From: Halichondria panicea
Lineage: Eukaryota; Porifera; Demospongiae; Suberitida; Halichondriidae
NCBI RefSeq assembly: GCF_963675165.1
Contig: NC_087387.1
Span: 371,001 to 435,000, forward strand
Direction: 5' to 3'
DNA: 64,000 bases
A model generated the notes under the pieces. That model was not told where the DNA came from, ran no database searches, and saw only the letters and a list, made by a program, of their open reading frames with translations. Position numbers and translations under genes: made by a program. Shown piece after piece: positions 22,001 through 34,200 of this stretch; the first letter of the stretch is position 1; each line of letters opens with the position of its first letter.

Positions 22001-22534
22001 TGTAGCTAACATAAGATTGTTGGTGGCTTGTGTTATGCAGATTTTGTATATAATTAATGATCGGACTTACTTAAGTGTGTGTGTGTGTGTGTGTGTGTAA
22101 TGAAGAGGCTGGTTTGTTATGGCAACACATCGCCTAGATCACCTAAGGCAATCAGAATATTTTCGTGAATTTGTTTGCACTCCCTGTACCGTATAATTAT
22201 AGGCCTTCCTGTTTGCACAAAACTATGAATCTCATTAGCAGTCACCCCACATCTTTTAATAGCATCAATTTACCGAATACTGTAATGTATACCCATGATC
22301 TGTACTCAGTCGTTCTCCTCACACCTTTCTCTAATTTACTGCTCGGCATAGCTATAAAATGCGTGGGTGTTGTGTACATAATTATTGCGTGGGTGTATTG
22401 CGTGGGTGTTTCAACTGCTCGAATATGCTTCACTAAAGACGCTAGGAAAAAATTTTGATTGCCCTCATTTATAATTATAGTATTAGGTAAGGATCACTGC
22501 AATTGTAATTGATTATTGATATTTGCACGCACAG
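19083..22534. other. 3.4-kb stretch without a supported gene
   Basis: After the poly(A) signal at 19316 the DNA is AT-rich with only short open frames and no homology I can name. There is a (TG)n run at 22074-22097. The 5' exons of the LGR gene (signal peptide and first LRRs) should lie here or further upstream, but I could not identify them with confidence. The short frames at 21166-21408 and 22165-22458 show no domain or splice support. Confidence 0.5.
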
Positions 22535-25500
22535 AATTGTAGAAAACTCACCAGCCATTGGAAGACTGAGTAGAACAATGATGGAAGCTTTTCCCAGTCT
22601 CACAGGACTGTAAGTATAAACGATATTTCCTACAAATGAAATGAATATTGTTTCTTTAAAGATGCATGATTTGATTTAAATGCGTATTAATTGGTGCCCG
22701 CCCCCTCCACCCACACATGCAGGAATATCGAAGGGTCGCTACAGAGTATTGACAGCGATGCGTTTCTATCCAATCCAGGTCTCCAATATGTGTAAGTTAG
22801 ACTATCTATGTACGTAGTTTTGTATCGTAATATTCCAATTTTAAGAAAAGCATGGCCTATATGATAAAGGTGCCTGTTTTATCAGAATATGTACTATTTT
22901 ACAATTGCAACCTACAACAAGAAATACTCTACTAAGTACACACTTGTTTACACTTTCGTCTTGTTATGTAGGTCCTTGAATAAAAACAGTCTACGTACTT
23001 TTCCCTCCCTGGAAAATCTCATTGATCTTCGTTCTATGTAAGTTAGTAATTTATACACAGTAGGCGTGACAACACACAAATTAAGTACTTACACACGTTG
23101 GCAAATTAATCATCATTAATTGCACAAATACAGATCAATTAACGAGAATCAGATAGCAGAAATTCCTGAGGATGCTTTTCGAGACACGAATATGATTCAA
23201 ACAGTGTAAGTGCATGTCTACTGTGTGCAGAAAATGCTTTATGTAGCGGATGGCGTGGCAATAATCAATCTTTCCATCACAGATCGTTTGAGAACAATCT
23301 GATAACGTCACTAACGGGGAGTGTCCTTGCCAACAAGTGCAATCTAATTACAGTGTAAGCATAAATAAAATAATAACAACAACCAACAACATTACGTCGC
23401 TATTATTATCTTTCAGTTTATCTTTATAGCCTTCATTTAATTGTGCGTACAATTACACTGTCTTCGTTTTCTTACAGTGATTTCAGTCATAATGGTATTA
23501 CACTCGTGGAAGACACTGTGTTTGAAGGAACACCTATCAAAAACATGTAAGTACACTTGTACTGAACCTGCATGGTGATATAATTAGCGTAATGTGATGC
23601 CCCAGAGGAGGTATGACATCCGCGTGTCAAAGGAAACGTTTTAGACACACATTCCTTAGGTCAAAGTTCGAAATGTGTGTGTTTAAGACACGCGGATGAC
23701 ACGCGACGCGGATGTCGTACCTCCTCTGGTGATGCCCTATAAATTATAGCCTTCATTTATTTTGTGTTCATACATAATTACTGAAGCTTATAAATATAAC
23801 AATGGTACGCTTACTGAATGAGCCACTGTATTTTTTTAATGCAGGGATTTTGCGTATACTGAGATCACGAGTATTCCAGTCACAACAAGTATTCGAGCAC
23901 ATCTTCAAGATCTGGATGTGAGAGGAAGTAGACAACTCAAAGACATCGATTTTTTTGTGGATGAACCAGAATTTCAGAACCAAACATTTCCATTCCTCAA
24001 AAAAGTTGAATTACCGTACCATGCTCAGTGTTGTCATTTAATGCGAGGAGAGCACAAACAATTTGTCTTTGGATTCAATCGTGCGAAACGTGCAGCTGGT
24101 TCATTGCTCCAAAGAATTGGCTCACATTTGTTGAAAAAGTTTGCAGGCAGTCAGTCTGTAACGAAACGGATAATTCGACGTTCAACTGGCGCTCCAATGT
24201 ACACATGCCTGAATGTGACAAGTCAGCAGTGTATCGATGATATCAGTGCTGTTAATGTCTCAGACTCTGAAAAGGTGTCTGTTATCAGTCAAGAAGAATT
24301 TTGTAATATCTCCCAGCTCCCTTGTCTAACGTGTGTGCAGAATGTCTGCGAAATTAACTGTACAAACACAAACGCAACTTTAGACTCATCAGGAATGAAC
24401 ACAACTGTCCTTTGCATTTCTAGTCCATCCTCAATCGTTGTAGACATATCTCCAACCCAAAGCAGCTCATATTCAACTCAAATGGCACCTGTGTCTACCT
24501 TACACGTCACTTCTGACACCTTACACGTCACTTCTACGTCATCATCTCAATATGGCATCTCACCGTCTCCTGCGAGCACACCCAGCTGTCTTAGTAGACC
24601 CTCGATAAGTACCACTATTGTGACCTGTACTCCGTCCCCCACACCTTCAGCCACCCCGGATCCACCGCTTCCTTGCGATAGCAACTACTGTACCGAAAGT
24701 CCTGATGTACATGTAAACGTTAGAGATTTGTGTACTGAATGCAAAAACACTCGATGCAACCTATCTCATGTTGCTGATTCATTCTGCAATGCCTTTAATA
24801 GAAGTATCTGTGATTGTAATACTAGGGAAAAAAGAGATGCAGTTGCTCTAACTAGAATAAAAAGGGACACTGAAACTGATGATAATTGCCCCGAGGTTTC
24901 GGTTATTTGTTCCAATTGCACTGCAATTGAAAATCTACCAAGCGACTGGTTTAAACTTTCCAACAATTCCCAGCTTGTTTGTATGCTTCAGATCTCTAAT
25001 GATACCATGTCCACTACTACAGAAGCTACTACGACAAATTCAGTGGATCCCACCACCCAATTTCGTTGCAACATTCGGGATATTAGTATCCTATCACCAT
25101 TTGCGAATACTACATGCTCACCCTCACCTGATGCTTTTAATCCGTGCGTAGATCTTCTGAATGAAGACAATAGTCTCCGAATTGCCATATGGTTTGTAAT
25201 TATCATTGCTCTGCTTGGAAACCTCCTGGTCATTTTTGTTTTCATTTTCTACACTTTAATCATCCGCCGTGCTAAAATGGACTTTTTTGTTATGCATTTC
25301 TTCTATTTTAATCTTGCTCTTGCAGACTTCCTGATGTGCATCTACTTGATGGCTATTGCGATTGAGGACTTGCTCACTCTCGGAGAGTTCAGTGCTCACG
25401 ATATCAAATGGAGGACAGAGGGTGGTTGTCAATTTGCCGGTTTTGTTGCCATTCTTTCAACTGTTGTATCTGTCTATGTGCTCACTGTCATCACATTGGA

Positions 25501-26800
25501 GAGAGGTTACACAATCATCAACGCTATGCATAAAAGAAAAATCTCAAAGGGAGTTGCTGCCATTTTGATGGTAATTGGATGGGCTTTGGGATTCTTAATA
25601 GCCATTTTGCCTGTGACGGGTGAAGTAAGTGACTACGGATCCGTCTCAATATGTTTACCGTTTAGAGCGACGTCTCCTCTTGATCAATCGTACGTTGTGT
25701 TTCTCTTGGCTGCTACGGGTCTGGCATTTATAGTCATTGCATTGACTTACATTTTCATCTTCAGCCACATTTTCTGTAAGAGATCCTCTTTGTCACGCAG
25801 TTCCACTAGCAGGCGAAAGACGGAAATCAAAGTGGCTATTCGAATGTTTGTACTGGTTTTCACAAATTTTGTTTGCTGGTTTCCGATCGCTCTGGTCGGT
25901 TTGGCATCTGTGTTTGGAGATGGTATCGTTGACGATATAAATTTTGCAAAATGGGCCATCGTTTTTATCTTTCCGATAAATTCTTGTCTCAATCCAATTT
26001 TGTATAGTCTCTCCACTAAAGCCTTCCGAGAGAATTTGATTCTTGTGCTCAGCAAAATGAAAATGTTTGAAGGCACTGCTCATGATATTGCTCGATCGAG
26101 AGCAGGTATCACGCCCTCGACTACTAGTGACGGCAGAAGTGTACCAGGACTTAGATCAACATTCATCGCGCGAATGCGACTATCAATATCATCTCAAGGT
26201 GGTTTAATGCCGAGTGGCCGTCGTGATAGTAACTTGAGTCAGATATCAGATCCGGAACCTTTTAGAATTTCTCTGCTTGGCAGGAGACGGCGGAGTAGTG
26301 TCATGAGCGATAGTTCCAACGATGACTCGCTGAATGGGCGAAATAACATCCGCAGAGGAAGCTCTGGAACATCACTTGATGACACAATTGTAAACCCAAA
26401 TTTCCGATCTAGTTCACCAGTTAACTTGACTCCAAGCGAAAACGCTAATTTAAGAGTTCTTCGTGCTGGCAACAAAATAAGTGTGTCGAGTCTGGACACC
26501 CTCCCCGAGGAAAACGAACTCGTAATGCCGACAACGTTACACGAGTCTAACATTATCAAACTGAATCCTGCCTACATTGAAGAAGATGATACTGATAGTG
26601 GAACAATGCCTGATCAGATCCGACTTGAGATCACTCAGGATGACTCTCAGCAATGTCCGCAGCACCAAATACGGGCCGACATACCCCATTCCGAAAACGA
26701 CAGTGGACACAGTGGAAATTACTCCAATTCACCGAGTGTAGAAGAATTTGATGCCGAACACCATAAGGAAATTGTTCACAAAGAAATAGACTTTGATTAA
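22535..26800 (+). CDS. LRR-containing GPCR of the LGR / glycoprotein hormone receptor class (5' end not found)
   Basis: Six small in-phase exons of 66-75 bp each encode one leucine-rich repeat (22535-22609, 22723-22791, 22972-23037, 23134-23205, 23283-23354, 23478-23546). A 2956-bp last exon (23845-26800) follows. This one-LRR-per-exon layout is typical of LGR genes. The last exon encodes the hinge (VELPYHAQCCHL, compare the CC motif of LGR hinges), a long Ser/Thr-rich insertion, and the second hinge motif CSPSPDAFNPCVDLL. Seven transmembrane helices follow (ALLGNLLVIFVF; FNLALADFLMCIYL; VITLERGYTII in place of DRY; ICLPF; NSCLNPILYSLSTKAF), then a ~230-residue Ser-rich tail. At least 1125 residues are visible. 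The insertion contains dibasic furin-like sites (NTREKRDA, RIKRDTE, VTKRIIRRS). An AATAAA lies at 27023. The signal peptide and first LRRs are missing from my model. Confidence 0.9.
23602..23729. mobile_element. CAGAGGAGG-family MITE, LGR intron
   Basis: 128 bp. Ends CCAGAGGAGGTATGACATCC and GGATGTCGTACCTCCTCTGG are inverted repeats. TGATGCC (7 bp) is directly repeated on both sides (23595-23601, 23730-23736). No coding capacity. Confidence 0.85.
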
Positions 26801-27072
26801 ATCCCCATCTATGTTTTTATATGTCCTCCCCTCCCTTGATTTTAATTACAATACTAATTTTTGGCTCAATTAATTTATACTTTTCATTCATTCTCTCAAT
26901 TTTAAAATCAACAATACATGCATGTATAATTATAATTCCTTGCACTGTACACCCTCTCAATCTCAGACAATGAATGACGATTTGATTAAAATTGAATTTA
27001 ATTATCATGTGATGAGACGGTGAATAAAAAGTATGCCATGTGACTGAGTATGAGAGTACGTTATACATGGGA
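26801..27072. other. 3' UTR of LGR gene and convergent spacer
   Basis: Holds AATAAA at 27023-27028 for the plus-strand LGR gene and then meets the 3' end of the minus-strand CIB gene. Otherwise AT-rich. Confidence 0.5.
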
Positions 27073-28134
27073 TTAGATAGTGACGTGAAATAAGTCAGCA
27101 AAATCTGGAGCTCTAGAAATAACGTGTTCGAACTCAGTGTAGGTCAATCTGTGGGTTTTTGCAATATCCGACTCTTGCATCACACCCGACACTATCTCGT
27201 ACAGCTCATCTTCATTCACAGAATCACCTGCATGCATGAGCAATCGAACATTATGTGCATACATACTTATTATACAGTATATGCACGCGTGGAATTCTTA
27301 GTTTTTGAAATTGAACACAAATTATGGGCTCACAATAGACAATAAAATTATAAGCAAATTTCTGGGCGGTTTGTGACTGTCCTGTACTTAAGGCCACTCC
27401 AAGTGATACTCTGGTTTCTGGTCCACCGCCCGCATCAGATTTTATTCTTGGATTTCTATCTCATTATTGGATTTCTATCCCATTATTTCTACTACGCATG
27501 CGCATAATGGTCCATGCGGTACAAAATAGTGTGTTCATTTGCAAAATAATGAGATTCATAAGGTGAAATTAATAATGACATAATGAGAAAAGCCGCCCGC
27601 CCGCATGCAATTAGAAAAACTTCAGGACCAGAAACCAGAGTGTCACTTGGAGTGGCCTAATATAATAATCAAGAGGAAAACAACAACTTTGGAGGTCATA
27701 CTATAAGAGTTGGGTATAAATACTATCTCACCTGCCAAATTGCGAACAATTTGCTTTATGTCTGCTTTGCAGATGGCAGCATCTCCATTGTAATCAAATA
27801 TCCTGAATGCGTAGGCAGCTTTCAGTTCCCATGGAGCATGTGAACTCAGAACAGAGAACATATCAAGAAAGTCCTCAAAGTGGATGCCATGCCCATCAGT
27901 ACTGAACACCTGACAAATACGGTCCTTGAACGGATTCTCTCGTAGTTCTGGTAGAGACTGCATTTGAGCAAAAGTTAGTCGAGTTGAGACGTCAGCAATT
28001 CGCGGGTTGATTCTGCCTGGATCTAGTTTACTGAAACGCTTGTACAATCGCAAAATATCCTTTTGATTAAAGTAAGTGCACTGTGCATACTGGTTATATT
28101 GATCTTGCTCGAAAACACTTTGACTTTGACCCAT
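27073..28134 (-). CDS. CIB2: Calcium- and integrin-binding protein, CIB2/CIB3-like
   Basis: EF-hand protein of the calcineurin-B-like CIB family. Two coding exons (27732-28134 and 27073-27227) give 185 aa against 187 in vertebrate CIB2. The N terminus MGQSQSVF carries a myristoylation-type Gly2. YAQCTYFNQKDILRLYKRF, SLPELRENPFKDRICQVFS and FEDFLDMFSVLSSHAPWELKAAYAF are near-diagnostic of CIB2. The third EF-hand loop DYNGDAAICKAD keeps D1, N3, D5 and D12. The fourth loop (DIAKTHRLTYTE) has lost the acidic residues at positions 3 and 5. The C terminus APDFADLFHVTI matches the CIB tail. An acceptor just before the ATG (CTATGCAG at 28142) suggests a 5' UTR intron. CIB2 partners TMC channels and integrins in vertebrates; here the role is unknown. 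The exact paralogue is uncertain. Confidence 0.9.
27388..27661. mobile_element. Foldback element in CIB intron
   Basis: About 270 bp bounded by inverted arms of ~35 bp: left begins TTAAGGCCACTCCAAGTG, right ends CACTTGGAGTGGCCTAA. A second inner pair (CCGCCCGC) is present. The ends lie at TTA/TAA, so a TA or TTA duplication of Tc1/mariner or similar type is possible. No coding capacity. Confidence 0.8.
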
Positions 28135-28465
28135 TCCAACCTGCATAGAGTAATTGATAAAAAGAAAACTTGTATATTCAATATTCACCTTTGTTATACG
28201 TTATTGGGCTTCTTGATAGCGCTTTCTTTTGGGTTGCAGCGGAGAGAAGAAGTTTCATAGTAACCATGGTCAGCATCGATCAGTGCCTCAGGCTAGTAGC
28301 ATATAACCGCGGCTTACTTTTGAGGAACATGCAAAAGAGGGGTAGGGCTGGTCTGGCAAGCTTAATACTTTTTACATGTGCTGCTGTTGTATAATTTTAT
28401 GTGTAGAGATAATGAAGATGTAGAGATACAATGATGTTATAATTATTTATACGGTTTGTTACAGT
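28135..28465. other. Spacer between CIB and the forkhead gene
   Basis: Contains the probable 5' UTR and promoter of CIB (minus strand) and the 3' end of the forkhead gene. No other feature seen. Confidence 0.5.
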
Positions 28466-30310
28466 TCATTTTCTCAGTGAATACATAAATCTTGGTCTCT
28501 TTAGTGGAAGTAATTCAACAGCAGCGTCATCTTGTAGACAATGTTTTTGTGAGTATGTGCCCGAAACATCGATAGAAGTCGTAACCGTGCATTTTCCAGT
28601 TTGTCTTACTGGGGCATAAAGGCGTGTTCGGCTGTGCTTTCTGACTGTCTGTCCACCAGGTGTTATATCAGTCGTCTTCTGTCGTTTTGCTGACTCCATT
28701 GTGGCCATTTCTAAGTCTCGAGGTCTCTTTTTGCTGACTGATTCAGTAATGAACTTCTTGCTAGTAACATAGCTGCTGTTATTCTTTCGGAATTGTTCTC
28801 TAGACGCGATATGCCTGAATTTATTCCAACGATCAGAAATCCATTTGTCCATTTTTTCCGTCTCTTTGTTCAATATGGCAAACTTGTTCTCAGGCATTTG
28901 TTGTACTGTATGATTGTTGGCAGTACAGAAGGCATCACTAAGAGGAAGATCATTGTTGTCATCCGGCGACAAAATACTTTCTCTGGGTCCTGTGATGATG
29001 AGACACTCCAACAGGTCTTCAATGAGATTATCCTTTTGTTCCAAGAGAGAATCTAAACTACTAGGAGTAATATCAACAAACACATCTTCTTCATCCAGTT
29101 TTAGATCCTCCAGAATATCAAATGCATGTGATGGAATGACAGAGTCATTGTCTATTTCACTAGTGGATGAAAGTACTGTGCTCATAGCTTCATCACTTGT
29201 ATCTGGGGTGATCAGAGTGTTCAAATCAACGTCTTGGAGCCATTGGTCGTCACTAGATTGTTGCATCAGTTCTTCCAATTGTTGACTCGTTACTAGCAGT
29301 GTTTCTTGACAGGATTCAGATAGACAGTCATCAGTATCAAAAGCGGGCGCTTCACTAATGTCCGAGGAAGATTTCTCGCTCGATATGTCATACAATTCTG
29401 GGCTAAAATCCATACAGAGGGAAGGAATTGAGTCATCAGGTGACATTGTTACTGGGGTACTCTCAACAAAGGGGGTTGTTGTGGTTGAGGTTGTTTCCTC
29501 GAATATTGGACATGCTAGGTCAAATACTGCGTCTTTTTTCATACTAGCAGTCACATCAATTGTTGGAATAGCAGGCTTTGGGGTAGTAATGCGTATTATT
29601 AATGGTGCTTGACGTATGTCATTCTGTACTGTAGAACCTGGCAAGCTGAGCGGAAATTGGCTGCCAGCAGACGATAACGAGGGCTGAACTTGGGATTGTA
29701 CGGTGGGATCAGTTATCAGCTGTTGCTGTAGAGATGGTGCCACAATGCTGGCCTGAGATCCAGCTAGTGAACCTGCATGGAGAATAAGTAATTAGTTTAG
29801 CCATACCACTCCGCTCATACACACTAACCTATTAGAACCGTGTTGTTGGCTGCTATCTTTCTATTATGCTTTTCCATGTTTCTTAGCAGATCATTAGCCC
29901 TTGCTTGATTGATTCTCCACTTGTGGTTCTTTTTAGCGGCCAAAACAGGATGTGTGGACTTATTTACCATCTCAAAATAACCACTATTAGACAAAGAATG
30001 CCTCAGAGAGTTCTGTATAATTATAGAAACAAAGGAAACCTATGCGCATATCAAGGTATTAGAGTAACAAGTCATTATAATCCTAATTTAATTCACAGAC
30101 AGTATCTAGTTACCTTCCAGGAGCTGGGAGCTGTCATGACGACAAATGGGAACAGTATTCTGTGAAAATGGTGATCAAAAGTCAGCCACAGTAGTAGCAA
30201 GATACTTACTTGACCATCTTGTAGATCTCATCTACTCGTAACTCTCCAGTTTGGGAAGTGGCTAGTGCCGTTCCAATCAGGCAATGCTGGGGGTAGACTC
30301 CAGACCTCAT
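28466..30310 (-). CDS. Divergent forkhead (winged-helix) transcription factor
   Basis: Exons 30210-30310 (or further upstream; the exon itself opens at 30326), 30114-30159, 29829-30012 and 28466-29772 join in phase. The first three encode a winged-helix DNA-binding domain: helix 1 YPQHCLIGTALATS, helix 2 GELRVDEIYKMVKILFPF, helix 3 SWKNSLRHSLSNSGYFEMV, and the wing ending NHKWRIN. The WKNSxRHxLS core is diagnostic. The domain departs from the usual KPPYSYxxLI start. The remaining ~435 residues form an acidic, Ser/Thr-rich activation-type region (VTSQQLEELMQQSSDDQWLQ, DDLPLSDAF) and a basic tail. In the long last intron-free exon the frame stays open for 1.3 kb. The true start could be the ATG at 30310 or lie in an unfound upstream exon. 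Subfamily not assignable by eye. Confidence 0.8.
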
Positions 30311-30550
30311 TCTAGGAGCTTGATAACTATTCAAAAAGATTCACAGAGAAGAGTACAACAGAAACACTTGGCTAGTGAGAATTTACTCTCTAGGAGACCG
30401 ACGCTTTCATATCACGCATGTGCAGTGCTTAAACCACGGTTTATGTTCGAGACATAGAAATAGCCTCGATTACAACATTATAATTATAGTAATAAAATTA
30501 TTGATGATGAGAAAGATTATTACTTTTCTTGTGTGTTCATAATAATTTTA

Positions 30551-30879
30551 CTACCAAATAGGTGGTAAAGGTTTGTTCTGTTTCATTACAAATTCTACTT
30601 TTTTCTTCATTTCGCGGTTGTAAAGACGGTTACACTTCTCGTAATCCAAACGCTCTCGTTTCTTAGTAGGTTTCTCGTAATACTTCCGCTGTTTAATCTG
30701 TATGTAAACAAAACACACAAAATCAATGGACACATTTTTTTATAGGGATAATTATAAACTACCTTTTTCTGGAGACCTGTATTTATGAGGATTCTTGTGA
30801 CTGAGTTGAAAGCATATAACGCTGAACGCCCCCTTACAAGTACAGTTCTGGAGGAGGTTGGAATAACTCGAGCTGCCAT
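30551..30879 (-). CDS. MRPS21: Mitochondrial small ribosomal subunit protein bS21m
   Basis: Component of the mitochondrial ribosome small subunit. Exons 30763-30879 and 30551-30697 join in phase 0 to 87 aa, the same length as human MRPS21. Matching segments are ARVIPTSSRTVLVRGRSALYAF, RILINTGL, and the conserved basic block KQRKYYEKPTKKRERLDYEK followed by NREMKKKVEFVMKQN. The protein is small and Arg/Lys-rich, as expected. Head to head with SART1 (start at 31242). Confidence 0.92.
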
Positions 30880-31241
30880 CTTCTATCTCAGGTAGAGAGC
30901 TAGAGCTAGAGAGATCAGATCACATTGGGCAGAATGTATGGTAGAGGTATCTTTCTTGCTAGTGCATACAAGGCGTGATAACTTATGCATGTGCATGATA
31001 ACGATCTTTACCTATGATGTGGATTATGGATTAAAAATTACGCTGATATTAAAGCTTGCTACACATTAAATCCGCTGGTTCTGTGAAGCTCAGAAAGTCT
31101 GCAAGTTAAGGTACAATTTTTAAGTATTTCAGTAATATAGACAAGGAGAAATTTAGCCTTTTTAAGAGTGTGCTTTATCTAGATTTGAGTTATTCTGTAC
31201 ACTAACTATAATTATGTGTTGAATTGTACAGGACGTGGTTC
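30880..31241. promoter_or_regulatory. Divergent promoter region MRPS21 / SART1
   Basis: 362 bp separate the two start codons. A CAG acceptor (TTGTACAG, ending 31231) just before the SART1 ATG indicates a 5' UTR intron, so the SART1 transcription start lies further left, close to that of MRPS21. No clear TATA box. Role inferred. Confidence 0.5.
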
Positions 31242-34200
31242 ATGGGTTCGTCCAAAAAGGAACGAGGTTCTGAGAAGAGGGGGAGCCGACACCGTCACCG
31301 TGACGACTCGGACGATGACGAGAGAAAAAGTGAGAAAAATCACGTCAATTTTTCGTTATTATTATTGTGGATATTTTCTTTTTTCAGGAGGTAGTCGTCG
31401 TAGGAACCGTTCTAAGGAGAGAGACAGATCAAAAAACAGGTAAGTATACATTTTAATTATTCCACTTGTAATTATGTTCCGTCCTGTACAGAGATAGGTC
31501 ACGCTCACCAAGGGAGAAGAGAGATAAAAAAAGGGAGAGGTCCAGTTCGCCACATCGCAGGGATAAGAGGGAGAGGTCTGGTTCACCGCACCATAAAGAC
31601 AGAAAGGAAAGGTCTGGTTCCAAAGACAGAGAAAGTTCAAAGAAAAGACGAGAGGGTGAGAACTAACAAAAGGTGTCCTTCACGGTATGAAGATTATGCG
31701 TATACTAACATGCACACTGTGGTCCCCTGTATACTATATAGACGACACCAGGGGGCGGTCTAAATATGATGGGCGGAGCTCCAGAGGCGACAATCAGTCA
31801 CCACAACAAGAGGAGAGAAAAGCAGAGGAAATGAGTGAGTGAGACTGGTCAATACAGTTACTGGGTGGCCAAGTGGTTTGAGCGCTCTGCTGGAGGTCGG
31901 AAGGTTGCAAGGGTGGCCAAGTGGTTTGAGCGCTCTGCTAAAGATCAGAAGTTGCATGTTTGAGTCTGATCAGTAGCAAAAAGTTTTTCGGTTTGCCAAA
32001 AAATGGGAAAAATTGTTCTAGTTGATAAAAATATGTTGTTTCGTATCGTTCTAGTTGATAAAATATGTTGGTTCGTATCAATCAAAGTGTGAAGAAGAAG
32101 AGTTTCAAAAGGATCAAACTACATCCACAACACTGGTGTAGTAGTTCAAAGTCAATTTGTACTTTCGAAGTACACCAGCATTGTTTCGGATATGGTTTGA
32201 CCCTTTTAAATCTTAAGAGTTGCACCAGCATGCCTAGTAAAACTTATGTGCAGGTGCTGATGTGCCTGCCAGGTCAGGTGACACCTCCTCGCTCAGTATT
32301 GAAGAGACTAAGTAAGTATGTACTGTACTGTATGACCCAATGGGAATTAGTCCATATTTGAATTGCTTGAATTCACTTCCTTTTTTCCTTTTGTGCCTGC
32401 AGCAAACTCAGAGCCAAACTTGGACTAAAGCCGTTACAAGTGGAAGGTGCAGTTGCTCAGAAAACAGAAGAGACAGAAGGTCCGCTTGTTTGATTTCTCT
32501 GCGCCATTTTTTCATCAATTTTTGTTGTTGTTATTGACAGGAGGAGATGCCATTGCCCCTATGAAAACGGAAGAATTTCATGCTCCTCCCACGAACATCG
32601 GTCATGTGAAGGCTGCTGAAAAGGTGTGATGTAGAAACCACCCTCTCCATTTCTTCCACACATGCTCCACTGTTGCTCTTTCCCCAGTACCTTTACATGT
32701 AATGTGAATTGTTTCTTTTCTCATAATTTCAGCTCAGAGAGAAAATGTCGACCATGAAAGATACCAGGCAATTAGCAAAGAAGCTAGGGTATGTATACAC
32801 ACACTGTAGCTAGCACGCCCCCTCCTACCCTCACAGCTCCACATATCCCACAGCTCCACACGCACACTGGGGGAGAGTGATAGTGACGACGGAGAAGACA
32901 ACACCACCTCGTGGGTTGAGAGGATGAGGCAGAAGGAGGATCAAAAAAGAGCAGCAGATAAAAAGGTGACTATTTGCAAAATGGGGGAAAAATGATAATT
33001 ATAAGCGCTTTCGGAAAATCATGTTAGAAAACTTTATCTGTTTTTTTAATTAAATAAATGTGTATCCATTGCTTGTACATGTACACATACAGTATGCTGT
33101 ATCTTTGGACGGCCATAATTTGGGTTTGGTTGGTCCAATTTCAACTTTTTAATGATTTTCTGGTAGCTCAAAGTGAGCTCTTTCAGATGGCATATTAAAA
33201 TCAAAGGTCATTTTCGAGGCCATTTTCGACAAAAAAGCGTGGGCTATAGGTGGGGTAAAAGTTCAAAATGGGGTCCGATTTAAAATATTGAGCTGAACAT
33301 ATCATTGGAAAGAGCTCTTTCTAAGCTTTCGGAAAATCCAAAAATTATTGAGATTGGACCAACGGTACGCAAGTTATTTTCGTTCAAAGATTGTTATCCA
33401 ACTTTGGTGATTTTTCCGAATTGGGTCTGTTTTTGACGTAATGACCTCTCCCCTCCCCTGTGTAACTCCAGGCTCGCATGCTTGCCGAAATGGACGAAGA
33501 GTTTGGAATTGGAGATTTAGTCAACTCGACCATAGGGCAGTCCACCAACAGGGTACGTTAACATGTGCTTCAACAGGGTACAGGGTACGTTAGCGTGTAC
33601 TTCAACAGGGTACAGGGTACGTTACCTTCACCATGTACAGGATATACATACATTGTACATGTATTCGTTATTGTACTCAGCTGTACAGTACCAGTACTTA
33701 AGAGATAATTATTTGTACTCTGTGTACATGTACAGGCGTATGCAGCTGCTGATCTCGCTGGACTCGCTGTAGAGCACTCAACACAGGCCTTCAAGGAGGG
33801 CAGGAATATAGTGCTAACTCTCAAGGACTCGGGTACGTGGTGTGTGTGAGTGTGTGTGGGGGTGGAGGTGTGTGTGGAGGTGGTGTGTGTGTGGGGGTGT
33901 GATGTGCATGTACTGGTGTGGTGATTGTAGTCTTTAAGTATAGAACCTGGAATGATGTACATGTGCTCTATCACTCACTGAGACAGTTGTAGCTCATAAT
34001 TATTAATTATAATTATTGTTATTATAATTATTGTTACAGGTGTTTTGGAGGAGATGGATGATGTGCTGGTCAACGTGAACATCGTGGACGCTGAGAAGGC
34101 AGCAAAGAACGTTGAGAATAAAAAGAAGACCAGACAGAATCCATACGATGAAGTGGAAGAAATGGACGAGTTTGGAAATGTGAGTTAAGAGTTAAGTTTG

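Noticed and set aside
22165-22458. Possible 5' exon of the LGR gene
   Set aside because: Contains a hydrophobic stretch, but no LRR or phase-compatible donor joins it to the exon at 22535.
27643-28188. Upstream ATG of CIB (MNIEYTSFLF...)
   Set aside because: The stretch before MGQSQ includes a good acceptor (CTATGCAG) and the family starts with MG, so the upstream part is intron or 5' UTR.
31858-31985. A functional tRNA gene
   Set aside because: A and B boxes are present but no proper acceptor and anticodon stems could be formed; a SINE is more likely.
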